Assembly: GCA_010093515.1 (NCBI GenBank)
Contig: MU001670.1
Location: forward strand, 393,793 to 457,792
DNA from: Lineolata rhizophorae
Lineage: Eukaryota > Ascomycota > Dothideomycetes > Lineolatales > Lineolataceae
Reading direction: 5' to 3'
DNA length: 64,000 bases
In this document: positions 54,786 to 64,000 of the stretch, one piece after another
Layout of the letters: every line of letters begins with the position of its first letter
How positions within the stretch are numbered: the stretch's first letter is position 1
Made by a program: the position numbers and the translations under genes
Notes under the pieces: model-generated
Told to the model about the DNA's origin: nothing
Seen by the model: the letters and a program-made list of their open reading frames with translations, nothing else
The model's database searches: none

Positions 54786-56144
54786 TCACGGAGGAGGGCT
54801 GAGATCAAGCCCATCAACCGTTAATTTAAACGCATCACTCCTAGAATACGACCCAGCAACGTCCAAGTCTAGTCTCCCGCGCTCGCAATCTTCGAAATCA
54901 ATCTCAGTCGTCAACATCCCATCGTCATCATCCCACAACGGGCCCCGAAGCACTTCACCCAGGGGGGATACAATGCACGAGCCACCACGGGAGACGAAGT
55001 CATCATCGCTTTCGAAGACTGTCGGATGCGGATGCGATGAACCACTTGTCCTATGCTTTGACGATGGTCTGGGCATAGGCAGGGCTAGTTCGTGGCCAGT
55101 GTCTTCCTCCATGAAAGAACTCCGACGACGAACATGTGAACTTCCAGTCAATTGCGACTCGTCATCATCAATCGCCGACGACGATTGATGCAAACCGTTC
55201 GCGCCCGTGGCTTCGTGTTCCTTTGATTCCGATGGCATAGGCCAACAGATTTCATGCTGATCCTCGGTAACAGTGACCGTTGACCTGCGTCTCGTCTTAG
55301 TTTGAGAGGGTATGTTTTCGAAGCTCGCATGGGCGGCATGGCCATCCACATCCTTTTGTTCCTGCTTCTCCAGCTTGATCCACGCCGGCAAATCCTTCCT
55401 CCTGACGGCCTGGTTCGCCGAAAGAACGAAAGCGCGCCCCTCGCACGCCACCGTCCGCATGAGCGGCAGCCACGTATCTCGGGCGTCCGCCGTCGGCGCG
55501 AGGTACAAGCCGACGTTCTGCGCGTACAAGCTCTGCCTGAGCAGCGGCATGTAGTTCTCCCAGCAGATGGCGGCCGCGAGCGTGACCCGGACGCCACGGA
55601 TCGTCGTCGCCACGGCCTTCAAGGTCTTGGGGCTGCCCTGCGCCCAGATGAGCCGCTCCATCCCCGTCGGCATCACCTTGCGCCGCTTGCCCAGCACGCC
55701 CGCCCGCGGACACACGTATACGACGGCGCAGTAGAGGCTGCCGCCGCAGCGCTCCACCAGCCCCGTCGCCACGAAGACGCCCGTCTCGCGTGCGACGCGC
55801 TCTAGTTCCTCGCGCGTGCCGTCGCCGCGGAACTCCGCCCCCTTGGCCACCGGAAGCCGCCGCTCGACCCAGTCGTCGCCCGCCCCCGCCGGCGTGTCGC
55901 CTAGGTCCACGGCCGAATGGAAGTACAGCAGGAACTGTTCGCGGCCGCGCGGGTCGCGCGACCCGACGGCGGACCCGAAAGTGCAGGTGCGCGGGTATCC
56001 GCCGAGGTAGGCTTCGGGGAAGAGGACGAGGTCGACGTGGGACGCGGCGGCAGCGCGCGTGGTCTGCTCTAGGGCGGCGAGCGTTTGGGCCGTGGTGGAC
56101 AGGGTGCGCGCTTGGACGACGGCGACTTTTAGCTTTTGCGGCAT
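54786..56144 (-). CDS. Nitrilase / carbon-nitrogen hydrolase with an internal low-complexity insert
   Basis: Enzyme of the nitrilase branch, which hydrolyses nitriles to acids plus ammonia; substrate unknown. Single exon, 452 aa against roughly 300-370 for the usual family. The catalytic triad is present: E44 in [11 protein letters not shown]156 in GKRRKVMPT and C194 in [13 protein letters not shown]. Other marks are [13 protein letters not shown] and [12 protein letters not shown]. After RKDLPAW an insert of about 110 residues (260-370), rich in Ser, Glu, Asp, His and basic patches (RRRS twice), precedes the conserved end [21 protein letters not shown] and [22 protein letters not shown]. The start has the expected [12 protein letters not shown] strand. 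A TATATA-type element lies about 80 bp upstream. Divergent from the coiled-coil/TM gene. Confidence 0.92.
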   Translation of the reverse strand: MPQKLKVAVVQARTLSTTAQTLAALEQTTRAAAASHVDLVLFPEAYLGGYPRTCTFGSAVGSRDPRGREQFLLYFHSAVDLGDTPAGAGDDWVERRLPVAKGAEFRGDGTREELERVARETGVFVATGLVERCGGSLYCAVVYVCPRAGVLGKRRKVMPTGMERLIWAQGSPKTLKAVATTIRGVRVTLAAAICWENYMPLLRQSLYAQNVGLYLAPTADARDTWLPLMRTVACEGRAFVLSANQAVRRKDLPAWIKLEKQEQKDVDGHAAHASFENIPSQTKTRRRSTVTVTEDQHEICWPMPSESKEHEATGANGLHQSSSAIDDDESQLTGSSHVRRRSSFMEEDTGHELALPMPRPSSKHRTSGSSHPHPTVFESDDDFVSRGGSCIVSPLGEVLRGPLWDDDDGMLTTEIDFEDCERGRLDLDVAGSYSRSDAFKLTVDGLDLSPPP

Positions 56145-56985
56145 TGCAGCGATGTAATTGATGCAACTAAGGTAGAATTTGAAGGATTAAGCTCAACTGA
56201 GCAGCAAGAAGAAGTTTTGTGGTATATAACTGCGGAAACCTAGCTTTCGGCGCAGCATGCGGAGCGAGCTCCGGGAGCTTCGGGAGCTCGTGATCGCCCA
56301 GAGAAGGAGGGTTTGATGCGGGGAAGCTGCTGCTTACGAGCATTTTTAGTGCCCCGGATAGTTAGCCTCTGAAGACAAAGGACAAAACCATACCAAAATA
56401 TACAAGATAAGCGATTAGTAGTTTTTTAGTCTTCCTGGTAGCTTTACAGGTTTTAGTGATTTGTCGTAATGGACTGCATTTACACCTGCAAGTCCGGCAG
56501 TCCTATTGGTCAAAATGAGGAAAGCGGGGTTGTGGCAACCAATCACCAGCAAGATAATGTTGCAGTTATTTCTTCAGTTGCTGTCCTGGCACTTTCATCA
56601 GTTGCAACCACTAGATTCTTTAAAGCAAGAATTAAAAGGGTAGAAAGGGGCAAACAAGGGATTTAGCGCAGTCTATTGCTCGAGATACATTAAAATGGGC
56701 CGCCGACCATCTCGTTGCCCCGGCAGCGCACCAGCCTCAAGCGAAACCTTCAATGTCAACACCGCCAACTCACAGGACCAAGCTCCACCTAGGAGAGCCT
56801 CACCAATTAACATTGCAATCCGCTCGTTTCCAAACCAAAAACCTTCCCTGCGAAATCTTTGCAAAAAAGCAACAACATATTTACCCTCGTCGCTCTCTGT
56901 TCCCTTTCTGTCAAAGCCTACCTAGCAAAGCCTAAGCGGTCGAGGGACTCGTGGGCACGATCCTCCGCACGCGCGCCAAGAAACC
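56145..56985. promoter_or_regulatory. Divergent promoter, nitrilase (-) / coiled-coil TM protein (+)
   Basis: 0.84 kb shared by both starts. A TATATAA element at 56223-56229 reads as TTATATA on the minus strand, about 80 bp before the nitrilase ATG. A short direct repetition (gagctccgggagcttcgggagctcg) lies at 56267-56291. Confidence 0.5.
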
Positions 56986-59037
56986 ATGCCTTCCTTTACG
57001 ATTTACGAAGACTCGACCGCCGGGCTTCCGCCCATATCGCCCTCGTCCCCACTCTCCGTTGCCTCCGACACCTGCTGCGCCCTTCCCGACCCGGACGAAC
57101 CCATCGCCAGCATCGAGCACGGCGGCCCTCCAACGTCAGCCAGCCCCTCGCGCCGCGTCTCCGCCGCCCTCACCAGCTGCGCCAGCATCATATCGTCCAT
57201 GCCAGCCTCGCTCGTGGGCGGCGGCGGTGGCGGCGGCGGCGGCGGTTGCGACGAGAATAACGACCGCGGCGATAATACCAACTCGAGCCCCTTTACGCCC
57301 ATGAAAGAACGCCTGCTGTTCCGTAGCCCTGGCAGCGTGCGCGCCCTGCAAATGGCGAGCCCGCCGCCATTCGAGCCGCGCTACAACAGCGTCGCGTCGC
57401 CGCCGAACAGCCACGGGAAGCGCTACAAGCTGACAGCCCCGCCGCCGGCTCCGCCGGGCCCGTCGCGCAACGGGACGCCGCGGAGCGTGCAGTCGCAGAG
57501 TGTCATCACTAACGGGAGTGGCGCGAAGATGCACGGGTCGCCGCGCCAAGCTTGTTTAACGAGCGGCAGGGACCATGAGAAGCTGCCTCTTGTGCTGCTG
57601 CACGCGACCTTGCTGCCTCTTGTTTGTCCGTGGTCGCCCGAGAACATGGAAGAAATCCTGCCGAAGCACGTTCTCGACAAGTTCAAACTCCTAGCCGAGA
57701 AAATGACCGACAATGTAATGGCTCGAGGCATTCTAATACGTCATCCCAAAGAGGAGTACGACGTACTTGAAGAACGACTTTTGGAGAGCCTCGAATTGAA
57801 GACACCAAGGATATTAAAATGCGGACACTGGTATGGGGAGGAGGACGAGGATCCAATCGACTCAGCTTACGGAGATTCGGAAAGTGGGCGTCATGAATAT
57901 CACGATTATGATGAGGATAACAGCGATTCAGAATGCGGCACGCCATGTGGAGATTGCGGCAAGCCATTCAAGGTTGACAGCTGGGGCGTGGAAGGCAGGA
58001 AGAGATGGGACATTAAAATCTATGCGGCAAATGGTCTCATGAGAGCAGGAGCTTGGTCTGCTGCATGGTCAGAGATGGAAAGGGTGGATGTTGAAATCGC
58101 ACCGTGGATTCCTGATGATCTGAGGCGGAAACTGGATGAAAAGACCCAAGCAGAGGAGGCAGAAGCGCGCAAGATGGCAGATGAACGAGAGTCTAGGAGA
58201 CTAGAGGAGGAAAGACAGGCGCGAGAGCAGAGAGAGATGGAAGCAGCCCGCAGATTGGGAGAAGAGAGGCGCGCACGGGAGCGCAGAGAAGCCGAGGAAG
58301 CAGAGAGGAGGGCCCAAGCCTCAGTTGAAAGATCACCATCTGCCGAGCCCCAGGTCGACCCGCTTCTGCGAAACAGCCACGGCTCGTCGGAAGGACCCGA
58401 ACACATCATCGAGGGCCTTGACCGGACGCTGCCCAGAGTTGGAAGGAATGGCGGTGAAATACCACTTGGGACGCTTGTACAGAACTATCTGTACCTGTTG
58501 TCCCAAGACCGGCGAAACGTGGCGATTTTCGCTCTCAGCCTCTTAGTGCTCGTCCTAGCGATGATTTCGGGTGCTCCGAGTGTAACGTCGCCTGTCTACG
58601 ACGGTTCCGTCTCACCGGACTTGCTAGACGATCTTGACATACAGTGCGCAGCGGCACCTCATTCCACCGCGGTGTACACTACGACCACAACGGTGGTCAC
58701 GACAGCTGTTCCGAGCGCCTTGGCCAGCGACGCTGAGAGCGCCGCCACAATGGCGGCGTCGTCGAAGCTTCCTTTGATGCAAGGCTATAGGGCTGAATCT
58801 CCCGCGGATATGCACGATGCACTGGCCAGCTCATCGGCGATACCCGAATCATTTCCGAATGGCGCACATGATGTCTCAGGTCAGACAGATGTCGACAAGC
58901 GCACGCGGGAGGGGCCGGAGCCGGAGTTGGAGCCGGAGGCTGAGCGCGACGCCGCGGATGCAGGAGAGGTCTCGCTTCCGGAAAAACCAGTGACCGCGTC
59001 CGCCGTTGCTCACGAGAGCAGCGGTGGCGGCAGCTGA
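56986..59037 (+). CDS. Coiled-coil protein with one membrane span, function unknown
   Basis: Single exon, 683 aa, unrecognised. The N-terminal 190 residues are disordered and Ser/Pro-rich, with TIYED at the start, a 10-Gly run (78-87) and PFTPMKERLLFRSP. A folded-looking part follows at about 200-380: KLPLVLLHATLLPL, PENMEEILPKHVLDKFKLLAEKM, HPKEEYDVLEERLLESLELKTPRILKC, then CGTPCGDCGKPF and KIYAANGLMRAGAWSAAWSEMERVDVEI. Residues 383-445 form a strongly charged Glu/Arg coiled coil. A single hydrophobic span at about 510-530 (NVAIFALSLLVLVLAMISG) follows LVQNYLYLLSQDRR, and the tail is Ser/Ala/Glu-rich. The layout suits an ER or nuclear-envelope protein with a cytosolic N-terminal part, but that is inference. 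The conserved body suggests a widespread filamentous-fungal protein. Confidence 0.85.
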   Translation: MPSFTIYEDSTAGLPPISPSSPLSVASDTCCALPDPDEPIASIEHGGPPTSASPSRRVSAALTSCASIISSMPASLVGGGGGGGGGGCDENNDRGDNTNSSPFTPMKERLLFRSPGSVRALQMASPPPFEPRYNSVASPPNSHGKRYKLTAPPPAPPGPSRNGTPRSVQSQSVITNGSGAKMHGSPRQACLTSGRDHEKLPLVLLHATLLPLVCPWSPENMEEILPKHVLDKFKLLAEKMTDNVMARGILIRHPKEEYDVLEERLLESLELKTPRILKCGHWYGEEDEDPIDSAYGDSESGRHEYHDYDEDNSDSECGTPCGDCGKPFKVDSWGVEGRKRWDIKIYAANGLMRAGAWSAAWSEMERVDVEIAPWIPDDLRRKLDEKTQAEEAEARKMADERESRRLEEERQAREQREMEAARRLGEERRARERREAEEAERRAQASVERSPSAEPQVDPLLRNSHGSSEGPEHIIEGLDRTLPRVGRNGGEIPLGTLVQNYLYLLSQDRRNVAIFALSLLVLVLAMISGAPSVTSPVYDGSVSPDLLDDLDIQCAAAPHSTAVYTTTTTVVTTAVPSALASDAESAATMAASSKLPLMQGYRAESPADMHDALASSSAIPESFPNGAHDVSGQTDVDKRTREGPEPELEPEAERDAADAGEVSLPEKPVTASAVAHESSGGGS

Positions 59038-62000
59038 GCGAGGCTGTGCCCGACCTAAATAGTGGGTACCGAGTATTGATTAGCAGTGTGGTCCCAGATT
59101 GAATTTTCCATCTCTTGGACTTGACAGGTTCGGCGAAGAAGGGGGCATCGCGCCGGGTGGGGTAGATGTCTTTGATCAAACCGGGCGACGGTTGGGGTTG
59201 GAAAAAACCGGAGGATGGGTCCCCGAGGAGTAATTTTTAGAAGTGCATGCTTTCCAGATGTCAGATCAAACGTTTATTAGTGTCTCACCCTACCTTGATA
59301 GGGTTCTTTTTTTTGGCCACATGTAGTTAGCGTCCGAAGGTAGCCCCCCCAATGCGGGCATGATTATTGGCAAGGGTCCTGCTTAAGCTTCAATTTCTGT
59401 GGCGATCACGGAGGGGACGTGACCCTTAAACGATCCGTCTTCGCTCCTGTTTAACCTAGCCACTGGTCCCCTTCGGCTCGCCCCTCCGGCCGAGGGGCGG
59501 TCGCGCCCGGCGGTGAGTGGCTGGGAACCGGGGGAAGCCATTGAAACCACTAGAGTAGTTGACGATGTCGTATTAAAGTTCGCCACGATAAATTGGGGAT
59601 ACTGAAGTCTTGGCCCGTCTCCGGAATTTCGGTATCGAACTCGCTAGCCGAGCGGCGCCCCCCGGCACCGACATGGGACAGAGCGATACCCTCTAGTAAA
59701 TCCAACATCGGGAGCATGGATGGGACCGCGACTTCAAGGTGTCCCTCTGGCGGACGGAAGTTCCGAGTACCAAGGCGTGGGTTGAGCTATCTAACTCTGT
59801 TGCCCGTCGAACGATTGCGACGAGGGAAGGTGGGTGGTTTTAGTAACACTAACAGGCCGACGGCGCGCCCGCCACGCTCGCCGCATTTTCCGTCCCATTG
59901 TCTCCGCCGTGGCGCTCACCTACCACCGTTGCGTCTTCGGCGCCCGGCCGGGCGTCGTTGCATCCACGGGAGAAGCGGAACCGGGATATCCCTAAATACT
60001 AATCAACGCCTCGGCGCTCGCCCTACGGGGGTACGTGGGATGCGCTTCCCGGCCGAGACGGTGGAATTTAGCCCGCGGTGTTGGCCCGATAAGTACCTAG
60101 CCACGATACGCCGAAGCGTGAGCGCAAGGTAACCCACGCGGGCGCGCGGGTAGTAGGTTGCATGTTGTAGTACACCGAAGGAACGCTTGGGTTTTGAGCT
60201 GTTGCCTAAGGGAGGCGGCACGGGGCGTCAAGCCATTCCAGCGCGTCGGATCACACATGGCAATTTGGTCGCAGTGCCGTCCCGGGACTAGGCGACGACT
60301 GGGCGGATGCAAGCAAGTAGCAGCGACGTGTAAAGGTCGACGTATGGACTCCCCTTGAAAATAAGTGCGAAATGTGTGTGCTGGGGAGGCATGTAGGGAA
60401 ACATTCGATTAAAGGCATTCCAGTGTCAGCACTCAAACAGCAAAGCGTCTGGCAGAGGGGGTCCACTGACGTTACGGGAGACCGGGGGGAGCTCAGGACG
60501 ACAAGGCGGCGGTGCGGCGCGGCGCGCTGCACTATGGCCCGCAGTCCGCTAGCTTAATTGGCTGCTCCCGTCAGGCCACGATTAGTGGTTGCATACCTTG
60601 CAGTGTACACAGGTCGTAAGTCTTAGCTGGTGGACAATGCCCACTTCACTCGGTTAGCACGCTTGGGTAGTTAGACAGGCGAGCTGATACAAACTAAATG
60701 CGCGTACGGACGGGACGCACAGAGTGCACGCGGCCCCCTTGTCGTGCATCGCGTGGTCTAAATGGTAGTTGCATGTATGGACGCACAGAACAATGGGGAG
60801 GATCTAGGTGCAGAAAAAGGAAAACTGAAAAAAGTAATACCTCAGTTTTCTGACTTTTAGTATTTCCTGCGGGGTTGTCGAGGGAGCCTAGGAGGTGAAG
60901 AAATGGTCACTGTATTTCGGACGCACATATGCACAGGTACACGGAAAGACGCCTCAACCGAACGCACCCTGGACGGCAGGACGCCAGAGCATACAAAACC
61001 GCGTCCGAGCATAGATGAAGTAATAGAGGGTTCCCTTTGCGATAGTGCTAATAATAACGTAAAGATGGCAAAAAACCCAAAAAAAAAATGAAGCCACATC
61101 GTGATGGCCCTGAATGATTTGAGTTGACTCGAAATGAGGGTCTCGCGCTCTCTCATGCTAGCTGCGGGCGGGCTGTGGACTGGTTGGCCATTTCGCCTCG
61201 CCTCGGCCATTCCTGCCTTCTTCATTGGTCCTTTTCCGCGCGCGAGACGAGAGGGCTGTTGGGATGATGGGACGGGGGGGTTGTGAAGAGGGCGAAGCAC
61301 TGCCTCGTCCCAGCCGCAGAAGCCCGCCCGCCGACGTCAATTTCCGCTCCGCGATCGCAGATTCGACGACACGGCGGGGAGAGGGGCGTCGGCAGGCGTT
61401 CCAGGGGCAATGTGGGGAGCGCGGGCGCGCGCGGGTCCCCGTCCACCCCAGCCCTTGGCTCCTGGAACCGCCCAACACCTGACCACTGTCCGTCCTGCGT
61501 TTTGCTCGGCTGCCAACCCCTATGTGGTTGTACTATAGGGCCCCCGGTCTCGCGCGCCGAACGGCTCCGTGCTTCCTTTCTCTGCGGGCAAGGTTCTTTG
61601 TACAGCCTCGCGTCTTGTTTCCTCTGGGCCTGCACGGCCGTTCAGGTAGCTCATTATATACTTCGGCTGACCATTCATAATCATTACCTGGGTCTTCGAG
61701 GTAAGCTTCTTTTGCACGTCCCCTTGTGCTGGATGCTCGTGTGCAACCCGACCGGGGCAGCCACGAGGCGGGTGTATTTTTGTACACCTTGACAAAGAAA
61801 ACAGAGCCTCCTTAGCTCGGCGCGCGAGCAGCAGCAACACGCACAGCTGCGCTACACAAAGTCCGCTGGTCCTGTCGCAGACAAATTGGAAAGGGCATAT
61901 GCGGGCTCTTCGTGAGGCCCTTTCGTGCACACATAACGGGGCTTGGCTATTCCCAGGGAAGAAAAGAATTTACGTGCTTATGGCTAGATTTGGAGTGTGT

Positions 62001-62861
62001 ATTTTGCTCCATACATATGCAGGTATCACGCACGACGCGTCCGCCTGCAGGCACCCACCACACCGGCTACATACCACAAACGTACCTACGCCACCGCCGC
62101 AACAAGGAAGTGTGCGCCAACCCATGCGATTGCTGTTCAGCCAATCCGTGAAAGCGAGAAAGTAAAACATCTCACAACTTAAAAAAAAGGTAAAATGAGA
62201 AAAAAGGCTTCCCCCCCTGCCAAGATATACCCAAAAATAGAGCTGCGAAATACGCTATGCAGCCTTCCCGCTGCGGTAACATAGAGCCGAGGGCGCGGGT
62301 CCGCTAGGCAGTCCACGGGACAGGGCCCCAAGAAAGACCGAAGCTAGAGAACGCTTTTGATGCCGTAACTGAAACACATAATCACCCCCCAAAGTAAAAG
62401 TAAAAGAAAATGGCTCCCAGTCAGCACGCGGAGAGAGAACCACCAGTTTAACCGTCAGCGTTCCAAAAACATCTTGTAACACAACCAAAAAGATCTACCA
62501 AACACATGCGGGGTATGGAGCAACAAGGAGAGAAGAGAGGCTGCGGCTGATAGCCCCGCAGATGCGCGAGTCGTAGTCGTCGTGAGCGGTGATAAATTGA
62601 AGTTGTTGCCTTGTTTCGCAAGTTCGAGAATTCGAAAATTAAGATGCCGTCAGAAAGGAAAAGGCGTACAGTACAATGACTTTTTCCTCATCGAAAAGGT
62701 CGTGGCCGTGTGCGGATGCGAGTCTGGGAGATTCGGGGTTGGGCCGTTAGGTCGAGTAGAAGTTCACGGTCCAAGAGTGTCTTGGCGGCCCTTGCCCTTG
62801 AAATTCGGATTGACGGGCGGGTTTTGCTCCCTGGACACCATCGTTCAGTCTTCTTTGCCGC
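59038..62861. other. Longest gene-free region, 3.8 kb, between convergent genes
   Basis: 3' flanks of the coiled-coil gene (+) and the right-edge factor (-). 59385-60560 is GC-balanced with no long frame that looks like protein, and does not match 18S, 5.8S, 28S or 5S rRNA as I remember them. 60840-62870 is mixed, with CT-rich and A-run segments. No tRNA could be supported. It may hold a long 3' UTR or a non-coding RNA. Confidence 0.45.
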
Positions 62862-64000
62862 TTAAGTCCAGATGGTAGGAGCGACGAACCCGCCATAGCC
62901 GAACGGTACATTGGGGTAGTACGCGTCGCTTTCTTGCTTGAAGGTGTAGGGGTGAATTACTGCCGGCGATTGCAGCGGAGCCGGCGAGGACAGGGGGGTC
63001 GAAAAGCTGCTTGTGGCAGCAGCGTACCCTTGATGGCTTTCGAGAGTAGGCTGCGGGACCTCCAAATACGGCGACTTTTGGCCCGTGACAAGGCCATTTG
63101 CTACAACGGGAGGGACCAACTGAAGCGGAGACGGCGCAAACGCAGGACTCAAGCTCTGGCCGTACGAATAGTCGGACATTTGGCTTTCCAAATCGAAGTT
63201 AAGCGAGTCTAACCCGTACGGGCTGCCCTGAATGGCTGGCACATCTTCCGTCTGCTGCTGGGACCATTGACGCTGAGTTCGGTAGCTTGAGGCAGTGTCT
63301 CTCGGGAAGTCCATCATCATCAGAGCCGCGTGCGTGACCTGGTCGTAACTAGACGACGTCTGGAACGAATTGATGATGCGAATAATCTCCTCCAGCGGCG
63401 CGAGCGCCATGTTAGAGCAGAACGGGGCCCCGACGTCGGCGAAGATGGGCTCCAAGGCGAGGGCGGTCGCATAGAAATAGGCGAGCACGACAAGAGCCAT
63501 CATATCGCCCTTTCGAGAAGATAGCAATGAGATTGGGACCCAGAAGAGCCATTTTCTGAATGAGTAGAGCTGGCTAAATTGTTCTTCTGGCGACCGCGGT
63601 GCGTTCGCAGATCTTAAGCGCTCCATGTAGGTCTTAAGCTGCTCGACCCACTTGCTCTCCTGGTCATGCCTAGACAGATAAGGCTGGAGATGGGACAACG
63701 AGCTGCGAATCTGGCTTAGGACAGACAGATGTTCCCGCCGCGCGTCCTCAGTTATCTGGAAACCGGAAGGGTTGGCGAAAGCTACGTTGGAGCCAAGGCC
63801 CAGCTCAGACACATAGTCGGCGAAGATGGATTCGTGCTTCCATGGCTGCATAAAATTGAGAACCTAAAGTGAGTGTCAGTTTGCAAACCGGATAGTCGAG
63901 CCGCTCATCGCTTGGAACGTACAGTCCTGATCCCCGTCATGAGGGAAGCCCATCCGCGCCTAAAGAACTGTCAGCGAGGCCGAGTCACTTCGGGATAACT
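62862..64000 (-). CDS. C-terminal part of a probable Zn2Cys6-type fungal transcription factor, 5'-partial
   Basis: Two exons are seen: 63959-63923 and 63863-62862, separated by a 59-nt intron (GTACGT/TAG). 63960-64000 reads as the 3' end of another intron (CTGAC branch site, TTTAG), so the gene begins outside the window. The joined protein reads RGWASLMTGIRT then VLNFMQPWKHESIFADYVSELGLG. The remainder has helices typical of the C-terminal half of fungal C6 regulators of the UPC2-like layout: FRKWLFWVPISLLSSRKGDMMALVVLAYFYATALALEPIF, GAPFCSNMALAPLEEIIRIIN. A Gln/Ser/Pro-rich tail ends in YGGFVAPTIWT. The zinc cluster itself is not in the window, so the class is inferred from the C-terminus only. 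Confidence 0.65.

Noticed and set aside
59593-60132. 179-codon plus-strand frame in the 3.8-kb spacer
   Set aside because: Starts at no good context and shows no protein-like periodicity or motif.
59385-60560. Possible ribosomal RNA or rDNA fragment
   Set aside because: No stretch matches conserved 18S, 5.8S, 28S or 5S core sequences that I can recall.
60542-60600. tRNA-like sequence with an A-box match (tagcttaattgg) and a weak B-box
   Set aside because: The B-box differs at two key positions, and no acceptor stem or cloverleaf can be folded.
1-64000. A biosynthetic gene cluster or an integrated mobile element
   Set aside because: No polyketide, peptide or terpene synthase, no transposase or reverse transcriptase motif and no long terminal or inverted repeats were found.

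Overview
The window is nuclear DNA of a filamentous ascomycete (Pezizomycotina; Sordariomycetes is the likeliest class). The evidence is GC-rich coding sequence, short 45-430 nt spliceosomal introns with CTAAC/CTGAC branch sites, Zn(2)Cys(6) regulators, and a typical fungal set of genes: a GPI-type thaumatin-like protein, GH2 beta-mannosidase, ferric reductase, SEC63 and phosphatidylinositol synthase. I found no rRNA, tRNA, CRISPR, transposon or virus-derived element that I can support. All exon/intron models are read by eye from splice signals, frame continuity and recalled family motifs; none is backed by transcripts or database searches.

Layout. 1-3152 (-): an Xaa-Pro aminopeptidase whose frame runs on without a stop into a second domain carrying a Zn2Cys6 cysteine signature and leaves the window at base 1. 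4666-6673 (+): thaumatin-like protein. 10265-13621 (-): a 1062-aa Zn2Cys6 transcription factor. 15549-18939 (-): 7-exon beta-mannosidase B with a GC-AG intron. 21540-23718 (-): PHO84-type phosphate transporter, divergent from an unrecognised 814-aa protein (24987-27699, +). 28958-29964 (+): phosphatidylinositol synthase. 30977-32343 (-): flavin reductase-like protein, divergent from a homoserine-acetyltransferase-like hydrolase (32890-34149, +). 35060-36091 (+): acidic secreted GPI-type protein. 39228-41072 (+): ferric-chelate reductase. 42111-43678 (-): GT34 glycosyltransferase. 44966-45895 (-): alpha/beta hydrolase. 47514-48461 (-): secreted Val/Gln-repeat protein. 49694-52150 (-): SEC63. 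53532-53927 (+): a small protein with four copies of a cysteine-histidine motif I do not recognise. 54786-56144 (-): nitrilase, divergent from a coiled-coil/transmembrane protein (56986-59037, +). 62862-64000 (-): C-terminal part of a probable fungal transcription factor entering from the right.

The genes do not form an evident biosynthetic cluster or operon. They are mostly independent housekeeping, transport and cell-surface genes separated by 0.5-3.8 kb. Several secreted or surface products (thaumatin-like, acidic GPI protein, V/Q-repeat protein) and nutrient genes (phosphate, iron, mannan) share the window, but I see no shared regulatory signal. The observations most worth following are the aminopeptidase/zinc-cluster fusion, the four-repeat CxxCG-LPCxxH mini-protein, and the V/Q-repeat secreted protein.
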